A stretch of 64,000 bases of DNA from Diploptera punctata (GCA_030220185.1 JASPKZ010000425.1:459501-523500); one strand, 5' to 3'. Positions 51,480 through 62,780 are shown, counted from the stretch's first letter. The notes: generated by a model from the sequence alone, not told the origin. Program-made: numbers and translations.

Positions 51480-51895
51480 TCCAAAATCACTCCTCGGAGG
51501 AAGACGTACTTGTATTGGATATGCATTCATTGTCTATTCATCTCATGGCTGGTCTTCCTCTTGTTATTTTCACGTTCATTGGTCCATCGCCATTCTTTCT
51601 ATGTGACATTTCCAACATTTTCCTCTATCTATAATACATTTGGTTATGTCTTTAATCAGACATTTGTCTCTAATTTCTGTATTGTGTACCTTATCAAATA
51701 ATGTTTTCCTCTGAATAGTTCTTAAGGTCTTCATTTTACATGTGCTTATTATTTGTTTACTTTTTATTGTATCAGCCCTAGTTTCGGCTCCATATACGAT
51801 AACTAGTCGAACTTTCGTTTTGTATATGTGGATTTTGTTTTCCATTGACATATGCTTGTTGCGCCAAATTAAATATTTCATATATCTTGAGAAGG
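51480..51895 (-). pseudogene. old LINE ORF2 tail
   Basis: Minus-strand frame from 51881: WRNKHMSMENKIHIYKTKVR, LVIVYGAETRADTIKSKQ, CKMKTLRTIQRKTLFDKVHN and TEIRDKCLIKDI, ending near 51576; a further degenerate end runs to about 51480. 'K..IYKT.V.P...YGAET', 'MK.LR.I..KT..DK..N..IR' is the post-polymerase region of RTE-like LINEs. No polymerase left. Confidence 0.65.
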
Positions 51896-52587
51896 CATAG
51901 TTTTAACTTTAAAAAAAAAAGATTTATCTGTGCCACTCATAAGCCGGATGCTTGACACTGATAAGAAATAAGTCATATTACTATGATTTTGATAACAACC
52001 AATCACAGTTCTTATTCAATAAAAATTACACTAGACAATTTTTTTTTTTCACTCTAATGAAAACGCGTTTGCTGAATTTAGATGTTAAATCCAAAATGTT
52101 CTATGGCGTACTATAATTTAGGAAACTGGATTGAAATGTTCCATGAAAAAAAAATCTATTTCAGTATTCTGGTAATTTATCGAGTATGCACTCGAGGAAA
52201 ATTAAGAAATAATTCGGTAGAGCACAAATAACATCCGGAATGATTTACAATCACATATTTTCTGATTTACATGCAAAATATATCCAACTACGTCTGATTG
52301 TATTCACAAATCTGAAACATTCAGGAAGATTTCCGCTCATGGACATCAGGAATATCATTAATTAGCTGCCTAAAATTGTCAGCTAACATGCTGGTTGACC
52401 ATTGCCCTCTGCACGTTCTTTCCATCTTGATTAAAGCGTTATTCGATTTCATCGCTGACGGCCGCCAACAATAAAGAAATAAATGTAAGACTAGTTTTCT
52501 CTTGGTATTTATCTCTAATTCTCATGTTATTCATTCAACTATCAAATGTGTCTTCTATTTGTCTTTGTTTACTTAATTATTTAAGAT
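51896..52587. other. no gene recognised
   Basis: No supported coding or repeat. Confidence 0.4.
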
Positions 52588-52589
52588 AA

Positions 52590-52958
52590 GCGTGGACTAG
52601 TGGTTATGCTCCTTACCTCTAGTTCCGAGGGCCGCGGGTTCAAAACCGGCCGGGGTCCAATGACTTTTTAGAACGGAAAAATTCAAGGAGCAAGTCCTTC
52701 GGGAGAGACTTCAAGCCGTGTGTCCCGACTCTGAAGAGATCCTTAAACTTGAATAAAGATGTCTCTAAACAAAATTTACCGACCTCAACGTCTTAATAAT
52801 ACCTTAGTTGCCTGTTAGATGTCTCATTGGGTTGATGTGTTACCGCATGCCATCAATGACATCCATGAGCTAATAAGGTAACTAAAATTAACTAGAACTC
52901 CTTACAAAGGAGAGGCTATGGTTCAACAATGGGCTACGCCATTATAGATAGATAGATA
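52590..52958 (+). mobile_element. SINE-B copy, full length
   Basis: Head GTGGACTAGTGGTTATGCTC (A box), GCGGGTTCAAAACCGG (B box), body with 'ccttcgggagagacttcaag' and 'gatgtctcattgggttgatg', tail (TAGA)n. The clearest copy of this family. Confidence 0.9.
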
Positions 52959-53634
52959 GTTCACACAGTCGTAAATTTGTCTTTTTTTAATGCATGTGTA
53001 TGATTGTATTTGTCGAGTCATAAAATAAATCACAAATGCCGAGGCAAGAACTCAGATAATTGAAAATTCAGGAAATGACAGATTCCCTTTAGTTTAAGTT
53101 TTAGTAAAAAATAGCTTTAAATCGTAATGACTACAAAAAAGCCGACGCATTTTCCGAATTTTATCTATATTTTTCGGTTCATAATAAGATGTTTGCCTGA
53201 TATTGGAAAACAAATACTTGTACCAAACGAGTATTAAAAGTCACGTTTTTTATTTATTATGAACAGAACAGAAAATATTCTTATAAAGAGCTCGTAAAGG
53301 AAGTCAAAAGCTCTTAAAACGATAATATGCTTAAACATCCTTGTATATAGAAATACCTTTATCTCAATAAGATCAAAAGGAAATTTTAATCTCCATTATT
53401 TCTCTTCGCTAGACAGTCTTATAGATATAAATTCCTAAAATCCCCCTCCCCTAAATTCAATGTTTGGCTCACATAAAGCTGCATAACGCCTGCACGTTAT
53501 TTAATTTAACCCCATCACAAACAATAGATAATCACAATCTTTCTTTCAAACTTCAGATAAATCTACTAATGAACAAAATTCGTTTGTAATTTATTGTATT
53601 TAAACATGTCACGTGAGCTTAAATTTGAGTAAAA
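52959..53634. other. no gene recognised
   Basis: AT-rich; no supported coding. Confidence 0.4.
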
Positions 53635-53990
53635 ATCATCATCTGCAGAGCTGTTTCAGCCCCATCTAGCAGTCTTTTAAGAAGTCTTCCTGGTCGACGA
53701 TGTCCTTTCGCCTTATATCCATCATATTTTATGGGATTCTTGAATTATCCACTCTTTTTATATGGTCTAGCCAGTTTAATATATATCTGTTGAGTTTTCC
53801 TTCTACTGATTCTACTTCCAATTGTTCTAATTTTTTTTTTTTCGATTTAAAAGAGTGTATCCTGCTGTCCTGAGAAATTTCATTTCCGTTGCTTTGATTC
53901 TGCTCCTTTCCCTTTTTTCTTAATGTCCAAATGTCATTTCCGAATAAAAGATAAGGTAATGCCAAAGTATTATATATTTTTATTCTTGTG
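53635..53990 (-). pseudogene. old LINE ORF2 tail
   Basis: Minus-strand frame from 53965: MALPYLLFGNDIWTLRKKGK, a degraded middle, then EGKLNRYILNWLDHIKRVDN and SRIP. 'ALP.LL.G...W..' and 'W.DH..R...RIP' are the usual landmarks of a LINE ORF2 tail. The left end shows the 'GRRG.GRP...L' style ending in another frame. Heavily decayed. Confidence 0.6.
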
Positions 53991-54217
53991 GATTTTTTAA
54001 ACTAATTTAGTTTTTTAATGTATTATTTATTATTCCTAAGATTTATCTGGGTAAAAATGTATAAATAAAAAATAATTGAAACTAATAAATAAAGGACAAA
54101 CATAAGATATATAACAAATAATTTGAATAGAATTAATTATTTCACATATAAACAAATAATTTCATATAATGAATATAGTTTATATAGAATAGGCCTACGG
54201 TGCTTAATAATATACAT

Positions 54218-54568
54218 CCATCCATAGTAATTCTGCCCGAAGGCAGGTCCTTCACTGCAATCATAGCATTTGCATGCTATGCTTGCAGCTTTACTAGGGA
54301 ATTGTGTAGGTGTGGTAGCTTCCCGTTGCTTTCCACACCTCTGAAGGATGATGATGATGATGATAATGGTAATGATAAGGATGATGATGATGATGGCCAT
54401 ATGATTTCGGGGACCTTTTGGGCCTTAAAGTTTTCCTGACATTTGTCTTACAGGTGAGGAAAAACCCCGATAAAAACCTCACCCAGAAAAACTGACCCGA
54501 CCGGGGATCGAACCCGGGCCCGCTGCGTGACAAGGCAGCACGCTACCTCGAGACTACAGCGGTGGACT
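54218..54568 (-). mobile_element. SINE-A copy, full length, with target duplication
   Basis: Consensus-like, with an exact 11-bp duplication ATAATATACAT (54207-54217 and 54569-54579). Contains a long ATG-triplet block at 54346-54396. Confidence 0.9.
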
Positions 54569-54579
54569 ATAATATACAT

Positions 54580-55476
54580 AATATTTTTTTTAATTTCTGC
54601 ACTCTTAAATTTCCAGAATATTTTAAGAGTTCAATATTTAAACACATTTTATAGCTAATTTATAGTCATTGAATACCGCGATGAAATGTTTCAGTTCGAA
54701 ACAGATATAATAAATCGTTTTAAAGGGAATTTGCATGAAGTTATTTTTACATGTTTAACTCAATGAAAGAAGACGTATACAAAATTCCCTAGAAACCATT
54801 GTAAACATTACAAAAATGTTCATAAGTAAATATTTTTAAAAACCCGTAAATTAAAACGTACATCCTCTTTGATTTCCTGAAACTATCATGAACACTGTAT
54901 GATACTGCAATCATAATGACACAGTGCTAAAACGAATTAAGATACATTTTCAATTTCAAACCTAAACATCGATTTCTTACAATTAATTACCATAACAATT
55001 GATAAGTAAATACTGCACTTACATTACTGGATCTAAATTCCATATAAAATTATTTATATTAGATAATCTACCTCCAAACGAAGAGTTCGATTACCGGTTT
55101 ATAGATAATTTCTACGTGAATCATGCATGCATTTAACTCATTCTGCTATTAATTTCCTCAGGCGATACGAATCACGATGTTAAATGTTTTGCAAGATCAT
55201 ACAATGGAGCGTCTGTTCCAATTTACTAGATCTTCACTTTGTTTTCTATCAAAAGACTTCTTATAACAGAGGAGGGAGACGTCTTCTAACCGATAACATA
55301 AGCGTTCCAGGCCATTGTCGATAATAACATCACATGTACTACAAAGAGGATATCTCGAGAACTGGTATATTTTAAATGCTGACGAAAACAGTTGATATAA
55401 ATTAAAGTTAAGCACACAATATATTAAAGAAAACTATAACCTAATGCAAAAATATCCATTACATTATTATCAATAG
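54580..55476. other. no gene recognised; one orphan frame
   Basis: A 72-codon minus-strand frame (55197-55415) with SRYPLCSTCDVIIDNGLERL is more complex than its surroundings and has TTTTCGTCAG before it, an acceptor-like sequence, but no known similarity and no second element. I leave it unassigned. Confidence 0.3.
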
Positions 55477-55776
55477 GTCCACCGCTGTGGTCTCGAGGTA
55501 GCGTGCTGCCTTGTCACGCAGCGGGCCCGGGTTTGATCCCCGGTCGGGGCATTTTTTCTGGGTGAGGTTTTTATCGGGGTTTTTCTTCACCTGTAAAACA
55601 AATGTCAGCAAAACTTTAAGGCCCAAACAGTTCCCGAAATCATATGGCTATCATCATCATCCTTCACCGGTGTGGAAAGCAACGGGAAGATACCTAGCAA
55701 AGCTGCAAGCATAGCATGAACATGTTATGATTGTAGGAAAGACCTGCATTCGGGCAGAATTACTATGGATGGATTC
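55477..55776 (+). mobile_element. SINE-A copy
   Basis: From GTCCACCGCTGTGGTCTCGA to 'actatggatggattc'; short duplication TCAATAG at 55470-55476 and 55777-55783. A small internal deletion near 55690. Confidence 0.85.
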
Positions 55777-55984
55777 TCAATAGAAGCAATAAAGTTTTTT
55801 TTTTTTTCAAATGGCCCAGGTTGTCATTTCGACATTTCTGGTGTTCTCTCCTGGCATGCCGGAGGCCTACTTGTAACCCACTTATGAGGTTGGGGTTACG
55901 CTGCCCCGACAATATGACAGTTGATGATGATGGAAATGATGCGCCAGGAGAGGCCTTAAACTAAACTTAAGCTAATTAGGAGAA

Positions 55985-56080
55985 TTTGATATTGATGATA
56001 ATGATGGCCAGATGGTGTTCGGGGACCGTTTGGGCCTTAACGTTTCTTGACATTTATCATACAAATGAAGTAAACAAACA
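55985..56080 (-). mobile_element. SINE-A fragment
   Basis: 'gatgatggccagatggtgtt', 'ggaccgtttgggccttaacg' match the SINE-A middle; ends missing. Confidence 0.6.
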
Positions 56081-56924
56081 AAAACAAAAAAAATCTCAGC
56101 GAGGAATATATGAGGTAAAATATTATTCTGATTGCCGCAGTGTATAATGGTTTTTTTAGAGTACTTTACATTTGCCACCCATACCTGAACTAAGATATTA
56201 AAGCTGGCAAAAATGATAGCTAATATTTTATTTGTCACTTTTTTAACAACTACGATCATGAGGAACAATTCAAACAAAGGCGTGAAAGGCCGACAAAATT
56301 CGTTCAGAGGCTCGAAGATTTTTATGTGCCATGTGACACAGAACACACGATTTTACTTCCCTTCCGAAGGTATTACAATTTCACGATTTTTACGCTTTAA
56401 AAATTCTATCGACCATGGCTACGTTTGAAACCGAGAACCTGGGCTACAGAGGCGAGTATAATACTAGAAAACCATGACCAATTTAAACACAAATAATGCC
56501 AAAAGCAGAAATTCCAAAATTGATAAGGCGTTCATGGACACACCAAGAAATTTATTTGGTGAAAATAATATGGAGCAGAAAGGAAAAGTATTCGCATTCA
56601 GAAAACCATAGAAAAATTATTTTCAGTACTTTCAGCAGACACGGTTGTAGTAAAACAACCAGAAAGTTAGTTGTAGACCATTAAGACAGAGGGAAAAACT
56701 GGCAACTCTTCTATGGATTAATGGGGAAAGATGAATAAGTGAGAAGAGATACAGATGAACTTCTGAAAATGAAAGAAGAAGAAGATTATGAAGATATAAG
56801 AGAATGGAACGTGAATGCTTACAATCTGAAGAAGAAATTTGTTGGTACAACATCTAATAAGTCCTACAATACAATAACTACAATAATTTTGATACACGCC
56901 TTCAGGCCTAACATACATACTGAC
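56081..56924. other. no gene recognised
   Basis: Several short lysine/glutamate-rich frames on the plus strand (56496-56684, 56739-56900) look like decayed coding sequence of an element, but I cannot assign them. Confidence 0.3.
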
Positions 56925-57276
56925 AAAGGAACCATTCTTCATAGAAGAGCTCCACCTGGACCATCTCGTGCCGGCAACAGATGCCTACAAAGAACTGCTG
57001 AGGGAACTCAACGAGAAGAGAGAACAGATATGGCCTGAGTTCTACGCAACGGATGCGATGATCTACAGGGAATGGACAGCAGTCAGATACGACTTCAGAC
57101 ACACCGTGACGAGAGTCGTGGTCCATGGTTTCCACCACAGGATATGCACAACAGTGAAGCGCCATAACCCAGAAGAAAAGTGCAAGTGCAAACTACGTGG
57201 GTCGCACTGCGACCGATATCACCTATTACAGTGTAAAAACATAGGAACATCGATAACAGACTTCTGTAAGACATGA
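56925..57276 (+). pseudogene. LINE-E ORF2 C-terminal fragment
   Basis: Plus-strand frame: KEPFFIEELHLDHLVPATDA, YKELLRELNEKREQIWPEFY, ATDAMIYREWTAVRYDFRHT, VTRVVVHGFHHRICTT, then the Cys/His end CKCKLRGSHCDRYHLLQC. Compared with 7322-7893, one knuckle cysteine is Arg. The frame is otherwise clean for 115 codons and GC-richer than its surroundings. The polymerase is truncated away. Confidence 0.75.
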
Positions 57277-57534
57277 AAACAATTCTTTCTACATGGCAAT
57301 TGGCTGCAATAATACCTATTATTAAATAAATTCAATAACGATTTATGACGTATTTTTTTAACAATACCTCTAGCTTTAGTATGATTTACTTCTTGTTTAG
57401 CTGAAATTAATCGAACTCCCTTTGATTTTGGATATGAAGAATAAGAAGAGAATATAGGTATAAAATAATAAAATCAATACACGATAACAAAAATCTGAGT
57501 TGCTATCCAATAGAGAACGATGATTAGGCTCGCT

Positions 57535-57538
57535 CTCT

Positions 57539-57616
<78 letters not shown>
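57535..57616. repeat. (CT)n(AT)n microsatellite
   Basis: CT run followed by a long AT run. Confidence 0.95.
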
Positions 57617-57617
<1 letters not shown>

Positions 57618-57730
57618 CGTTTTCTTGGGTTGTCCGTGTCATGGATCAGTGGCCAGAGGCCGACCTTGAATCCATGACACGGAAAACCCAAGAAAATGTT
57701 CTTAATCATACTTATATCCGTGAAAATATA
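57617..57730. mobile_element. short inverted Penelope-type hairpin
   Basis: Arms 'ttttcttgggttgtccgtgtcatgga' (left, 26 bp) and its near-complement at the right (one mismatch) around a 25-bp loop (tcagtggccagaggccgacc...). The right arm continues 'tcatacttatatccgtgaaa', as does the right arm of 33345-34030. The left arm stops directly at the AT microsatellite. Confidence 0.65.
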
Positions 57731-57764
57731 CTATATATATATATATATATATATATATCTTCAT

Positions 57765-58118
57765 CATCATCCGGTATCATGGCAGCTGCCGCCGTCTTCC
57801 GGAAACCAAATGCCATTTCTGTATGTCCATCCATTGATATTCCTCCAATCCTCTGATATTCATAGCCGCTTGTACCGCTTCTATCCAAGTTTTAATCGGT
57901 CTTCCTCTCTTCCTCCTTTAAATTGGGATGCATTCCATAACAATTTTAGGCAATATTAACTCTGGCATTCTTTTGACATGGCCATACCACTGTAGTCTTT
58001 TCTTTTCTATAATGTATACGGTGTCCGGCTCCTCTTGTATACCCATAATTTCCCTTATTTTTTTATTTCGTAATCTATCCATTCTAGATTTTCCAGCTAA
58101 TCTTCTTAAAACATCCAT
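57765..58118 (-). pseudogene. LINE ORF2 tail, other family
   Basis: Minus-strand frame from 58118: MDVLRRLAGKSRMDRLRNKK, IREIMGIQEEPDTVYIIEKK, RLQWYGHVKRMPELILPKIV, MECIPI, stop, then RRKRGRPIKTWIEAVQA and RGLEEYQWMD in line. 'RI.N..IR..MGI...I...I....L.WYGHV.RM' is a common LINE ORF2 tail in insects. One stop codon; otherwise well preserved. Confidence 0.7.
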
Positions 58119-58120
58119 TT

Positions 58121-58158
<38 letters not shown>
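58119..58158. repeat. (AT)n microsatellite
   Basis: AT run directly abutting the truncated end of the LINE. Confidence 0.9.
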
Positions 58159-58159
<1 letters not shown>

Positions 58160-58560
58160 CAAATATTCTCTAGTTCTTTAAAAAATATTTTCTTCTTTAG
58201 AAAATTTAATCAATATTCAGAAAGTTCAAACATCCATAATACACAATAAAAATATTTACTAGACGATCAAACACTTTTTTTTCCCTCTGAATTCTCAACT
58301 CAATGTGAATGTCACATAAGCTACGTTCCTTTTGCTGGTTTGTGTCAATGTCAGTAAATCCAACTTAAATTTCCTTTTCATGGAACCTGACAGACGCTTA
58401 TTTTCAAAAGTATTGTAGGCGTATAAAAGTTTCAAAACACAATTTGACGTAACTGGTGATAAAATTGTACTCCTCATACACAAAAAACACAGACACACAG
58501 ACAATCTTCAAAAACATAATAAAAACATGGTTTACATATGTAGGGCCTATATTCATTAAA
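58159..58560. other. no gene recognised
   Basis: AT-rich; no supported coding. Confidence 0.4.
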
Positions 58561-58990
58561 TAACTAACATTCCCAGAAGTTCATGCCCACCGCGCTTAAG
58601 TTTTCCATATATCCCTATTTTTTAGATAATATTTCGCAATTATTCCCTGTATAGTTCACCTCCCTCAAATATTGGTTAATATTTGTACTCCTACCCCATT
58701 CTTGGTCTATCTACTGGTAGCTTTCCCTCTGATATTCTCACAAAATGTTTCCGTGTCTCTCATTTATTCCCCTTACGTATCCTCTCGCAGTCTATGACAC
58801 GTGATTGTCCATATTATATTAGGTATTTGTCATAAAGATCATTAAACTCACGTGGTTTCCTGCATTTACATGTTTGTTTTCCTTTGTTATAACATTTTTT
58901 ACAAAGAAATGTATTGTCAGTTACTCATTTTTTCCCCTCTCTTAAAATAAGAGACCATATTTCGCACCCTATGATAGTAAGTTGTACATG
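58561..58990 (-). pseudogene. LINE-B-like 3' fragment, strongly diverged
   Basis: Follows LINE-B in order on the minus strand (YGAKYGLLF-like, then a decayed middle, 'gtagatagaccaagaatggg', 'gggaataattgcgaaatatt', 'gcgcggtgggcatgaacttc') but with many changes and no open frame. Probably the oldest LINE-B copy here or a sister family. Confidence 0.55.
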
Positions 58991-59090
58991 TAAATAATCT
59001 ACAGTATCGTTTCCAAACCTGTGGTATTTCAAGAGGTTCACTTGAACTTTTCGATAATATCGGGTTTCGAGGTTAGGTATTGCAGCTTTG

Positions 59091-59094
<4 letters not shown>

Positions 59095-59122
<28 letters not shown>

Positions 59123-59130
59123 GTATTATT
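59095..59130. repeat. (AAT)n/(ATT)n microsatellite
   Basis: AAT run followed by ATT run, itself a small palindrome. Confidence 0.85.
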
Positions 59131-59191
59131 ATTTCAAAATTAAATTAACTCTATAATGTCCCTTGTTGCATATGTGTAACAAAGGGAATTT

Positions 59192-60125
59192 GTTGAATGC
59201 AGGCTTTCACGGCCGGTAATCATTAATTTTAAAAGATTCCGGGCAATGTGGCCGTGGTCTTTAACTGACATTTCTTCCAGACGTTTCTCCCTCAACTGCG
59301 GAGAGCATCTTCAGTGGCGAGTCCTTCTAGGTGATCTTACCTTGTTGTAAACTCGGCTGTAATTGATCTGCAGAATGTTTGACGCTCGTATTTATGCTCG
59401 TGCTGACCTCTGGATAGCTGGGCGGAGTCGTAGACGTCATCATCAAATTGGCTTCTGATTGGTTCGGAACAGTCTCCTTGTTATTGTTTAGTTTTAACCG
59501 TCTATTGTCCAATGTCTCATACCAGGCTTTAGTCAGTTTAATTCCTTCATATTTCCTGTTGAAATTGTCCTTGTGTTTGTAGATTTCTATAGCCTCTCTG
59601 TATAATCTGGGGAAATAATATGGTGTTGTGGCTAAAACCTGAGTTTCGTCGTACAGAATATGATGTACGTTTTCCGTAATGAAGTGTTCTGCTAAGGCCG
59701 ATTTTTCTATTTGTCCTAGTCTGCAGTTTCTTGTGTGTTCAGTTAAAGGGGTGGCTATGCTTCTTTTTGTGGTTCCTATATATGATCTTCCACACGAATA
59801 TGGAAGCCGGTATACGCCGCAAGTGGATAGAGGTGGTCGAGGGTCCTTTGCTGAGCGAAGGTAATTTTCTATTTTCCTTGTAGATCCGTAAATGGTTTTA
59901 ATATTATGCTTTTGTAGTACCTTTCCGTTGCAGTCTGTGACTCTTTGTATATTCGCAAGAAAACTGTGAGACTGTGGATGTATTGTCCGTTCTGCGTTGT
60001 TGTGTACATGCATTTATGGATTATTTTATTTCCTTATATGTACATTTTTCCTGAAACAGTTGGAAAGATGGCGCTGCTCTTGGTTAAGAAGTTGTGTTTG
60101 GCATAACTTCTACGCTCTGTCAAAC
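59192..60125 (-). mobile_element. Penelope-like element, 5'-truncated, third copy
   Basis: Starts (3' end) with 'ttgaatgcaggctttcacgg', identical to the outer end of the right arm of the 40.8-45 kb pair, and is truncated in the linker between polymerase and nuclease. A 9-bp duplication AGGGAATTT lies at 59183-59191 and 60126-60134. More diverged than the pair. Confidence 0.8.
59327..60125 (-). pseudogene. Penelope-like GIY-YIG endonuclease fragment
   Basis: Upstream of 60013 the frame has stops (NSLFDRA, stop, KLCQTQLLNQEQRHLSNCFR). From 60013 228 codons are open: ANIQRVTDCNGKVLQKHNIK, then CGVYRLPYSCGRSYIGTTKR, SIATPLTEHTRNCRLGQIEK, ATTPYYFPRLYREAIEIYKH, KLTKAWYETL. The GIY and YIG motifs and the nuclease Glu are kept, but the motif-2 arginine position reads ATPLTEHTR where the pair has ATRLSEHKR. 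That change alters a residue normally needed for catalysis. No polymerase present. Confidence 0.8.
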
Positions 60126-60134
60126 AGGGAATTT

Positions 60135-60414
60135 ATCACATTATTTCCACAATAAATTAAAATTTACCGCGAATGTCTGATTTACAGTTATGTAACAACG
60201 CTAGGAAGGCATTTGATTTCGCTACAACTAGGCCTACGCGTTGTGTAACTTTTAAGCCGTAAAACTAGAGTGACTTTGGGTTTTAACCGTGAAAGGGTTA
60301 AGTTAATTTAAGGTTATTAAACCTTTTGCTTGGAATTAAATTTTATGCATACGCCCAACTCAGATTGTTGTTTAAGGGGTTCACGAGTCGAAAAAGGTTG
60401 GGAACCGCTGATCT
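60135..60414. other. no gene recognised
   Basis: No supported coding or repeat. Confidence 0.4.
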
Positions 60415-60858
60415 ACAGTATATATATATATAGGAATGTATGCCTGTCTGTTTGTCCTTTACAGACTTCTGAAGCGTTCAACCGATCTTCGTGAAAATTT
60501 GAACACACAGGTTTTCAGATGTGGTGAATGTTTAGCCGTTATCTATTATGTTGTAAAATCATTAGGTGTAGGAGTTCACCTGGAAGGAAACATTTAAAAT
60601 AGTTCTAGCGATCGCAATATTTGATGTTTGACAACAAAATACGGAATACCATATGAAAATAAATCGAGGTATGTATGATCAGAAAATCAGCGATATTCGA
60701 CCTAACAAGTGGGGGTTTACCTGAAATTTGAAATTAAACATTTACTCTAACAACCGCAATGTTTGGTTCGTCGCAGTGTATACCATATAATTAATTAACT
60801 CGCAATATTTAATTTATTTAGGCGTAGCAGCGCATGCCGGGTATTAGCTAGTAATATA
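60415..60858 (-). repeat. 'TACCC' repeat, type 1
   Basis: Reverse complement of the 13622 copy: right end 'ggcgtagcagcgcatgccgg', left end 'ccgatcttcgtgaaaatttg' and (AT)n. About 440 bp, complete. Confidence 0.75.
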
Positions 60859-60859
60859 T

Positions 60860-61087
60860 CCATCCATCCATAGTAATTCTGCCCGAGGACAGGTCTTTCA
60901 CTGCAATCGGTGATGGCTATATGATTTCGGGGACCGTTTGGGCCTTAAAGTTTTCCTGACATCTGTCTTACAGGTGAGGAAAAACCCCGATAAAAACCTC
61001 ACCCAGAAAAACTGCCCCGACCGGCGATTGAACCCGTGCCCGCTGCGTGACAAGGCAGCACGCTACCTCGAGACCACATCGGTGGAC
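60860..61087 (-). mobile_element. SINE-A copy with internal deletion
   Basis: Lacks about 100 bp of the middle (ctgcaatcgg|tgatggctat). Flanked by the 11-bp duplication CTAGTAATATA (60848-60858 and 61089-61099). Inserted right at the end of the 'TACCC' repeat. Confidence 0.9.
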
Positions 61088-61092
61088 TCTAG

Positions 61093-61095
<3 letters not shown>

Positions 61096-61136
<41 letters not shown>
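61096..61136. repeat. (AT)n microsatellite
   Basis: AT run grown from the duplicated target site. Confidence 0.9.
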
Positions 61137-61139
<3 letters not shown>

Positions 61140-61479
61140 CTTTTTTGACAGAATTTGAAATGTCAGGAGTCCTGTAATCCATGACAGGATGCATTTTCTG
61201 AATTACGCTTATGTTTAAATACTCTCTGTATCTCATTTATATTTGTTATTACCGTTCTTAGGTAATCGAATTCCTTTACTTCTTAAAATTTCCACTCGTT
61301 CTTACGTATTAATTTCAGTTTATTAATGCATTTCTTCGTGTGACTTTTTATTTATGTTTATTGATATTTACTTTCATTCTCTTTGTTAGTGTTATTTAAT
61401 AGAATATTTGTTGACTTTGCTTTTCTCGTTATACTCATACCGTAATAATGCATCAGCACATAACAACAGATGATACACA

Positions 61480-61940
61480 TCACTGTGTTATAAGCCGTCA
61501 TTATCCTGGAAAGATTGCATGCTAATTTCGACTCATTATGGAAGTGAGGTATGGACAATCAATAACTACTACAAGAATAGACTAATAGCTCTATAAATGG
61601 ATTATTTACGCAAAAGTACCATAAAGTCAAAATTAGAACATGTCACAAATAAGGAAATTAGAAACATAATGGAGGCAGAAGAAAGCATAATTGAAAGAAT
61701 TGAGGAGAAGGAATTAAAATGGTTAGAATATTTTTTTTAAAGAATGGAAGATGAGCGATGACCGAAACTACTATATCAATGGCAACCGACCAGAAAGAAG
61801 ACAAGAGGGAGACCAAAGTTAACATGAAAGAAAAATATGAGAATAGTAATGGGAGCAAGAGGGTTAAAGATTAAATATACCCAGGATCGTAGGCTTTGGA
61901 TGTTTGGCACGGGCAGACGGCAACAGCTGTAAAAACCCGA
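61480..61940 (+). pseudogene. old LINE ORF2 tail
   Basis: Plus-strand coding with stops: MDYLRKSTIKSKLEHVTNKE, IRNIMEAEESIIERIEEKEL, KWLEYFF, stop, RMEDER, stop, PKLLYQWQPTRKKTRGRPKL, then RIVMGARGLK and QDRRLWMFGTGRRQQL. This is the order of a LINE ORF2 tail (compare 57765-58118). Three stops at least. Confidence 0.65.
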
Positions 61941-62104
61941 ATATAGAGATAAAATTAAACAATTATAGTGAATGGGTTTTAAGTTAAACATGAATGAAGA
62001 TATATATACAGAAACAACCTCGCAATTAACACAAAATGACTCAAAATTTTTCATAGACCACAGTCTCCCAATAGGGACAAATGTATTGCTACTAATAATA
62101 CTTA

Positions 62105-62780
62105 GCTTGTAACTTTAATAGTTGCAACTATTTATTTATTACTAGTGTACACGTGACAGACCTGTGAAACTTCTACAATCCTTCGATGTAGTACCCAGCA
62201 TTGTCTACAACTCGTTGCCAGCGATGTGGAAGTCGAAGTATCCCTGTAGCAGCTCTTGTTCTGTTGATGTTTCTGACCGACCGCCTTAATGCGGGAACAG
62301 TCTAGAATGGAATGTGACGAAGTGGTTCTTTCATTTTAGGGACCAAATCATAATCACAGGGGCTTAAGTGCAGTGAATGTGGTAGATGGAAAAGCACTTC
62401 CCACTCCCAGCGATGGTACAGATCAGCTACAGGGTGTCCCGTGTGCGTCCGAACAGTCCTGTATGGTAATGTCGTCTCCCCATAAGCTTCCACAAGACAT
62501 TCATGACATTGCCCTGCTGTATGGCCATAGCACATTGAATTTTCAACCAAGATCGATGTTCCAGCTTTGTAATCATGGCGAAACACAACAGCTTAGAGCG
62601 ATAACTCAGAGGAGACCAACTTTCTCTCTCGAAAGCACATGCGCTTTGAGACGTACGGACGAGTCCATTTACTGTAAGATAGGTGAGACATATATTAACA
62701 TGTGACAGAAGTTACAAAAATGAACTCCGTCCGATTTCGCTTCTACAAAAGTGTTGCCACTATTTTTGTTGCAGCCCACG
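62105..62780 (-). mobile_element. mariner-type transposon, internally deleted
   Basis: The ends share an imperfect inverted repeat (left GTAACTTTAATAGTTGCAAC, right inverted GCAACAAAAATAGTGGCAAC). At about 675 bp it is half of a full mariner. The interior encodes both ends of a transposase joined by a deletion. Confidence 0.75.
62290..62586 (-). pseudogene. mariner transposase, N- and C-terminus fused
   Basis: Minus-strand frame from ATG 62586. The N-terminal part reads NSMCYGHTAGQCHECLVEAY, GETTLPYRTV, the start of the helix-turn-helix region. It then jumps to THTGHPVADLYHRWEWEVLF, HLPHSLHLSPCDYDLVPKMK and EPLRHIPF. The last block is the mariner 'HPPYSPDL.P.DYHLF' region with the third catalytic Asp (CDYD). 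The central domain with the first two Asp residues is missing, so the protein cannot be active. Several changes in conserved residues (HLPHSLHL for HPPYSPDL) show age. Confidence 0.75.
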
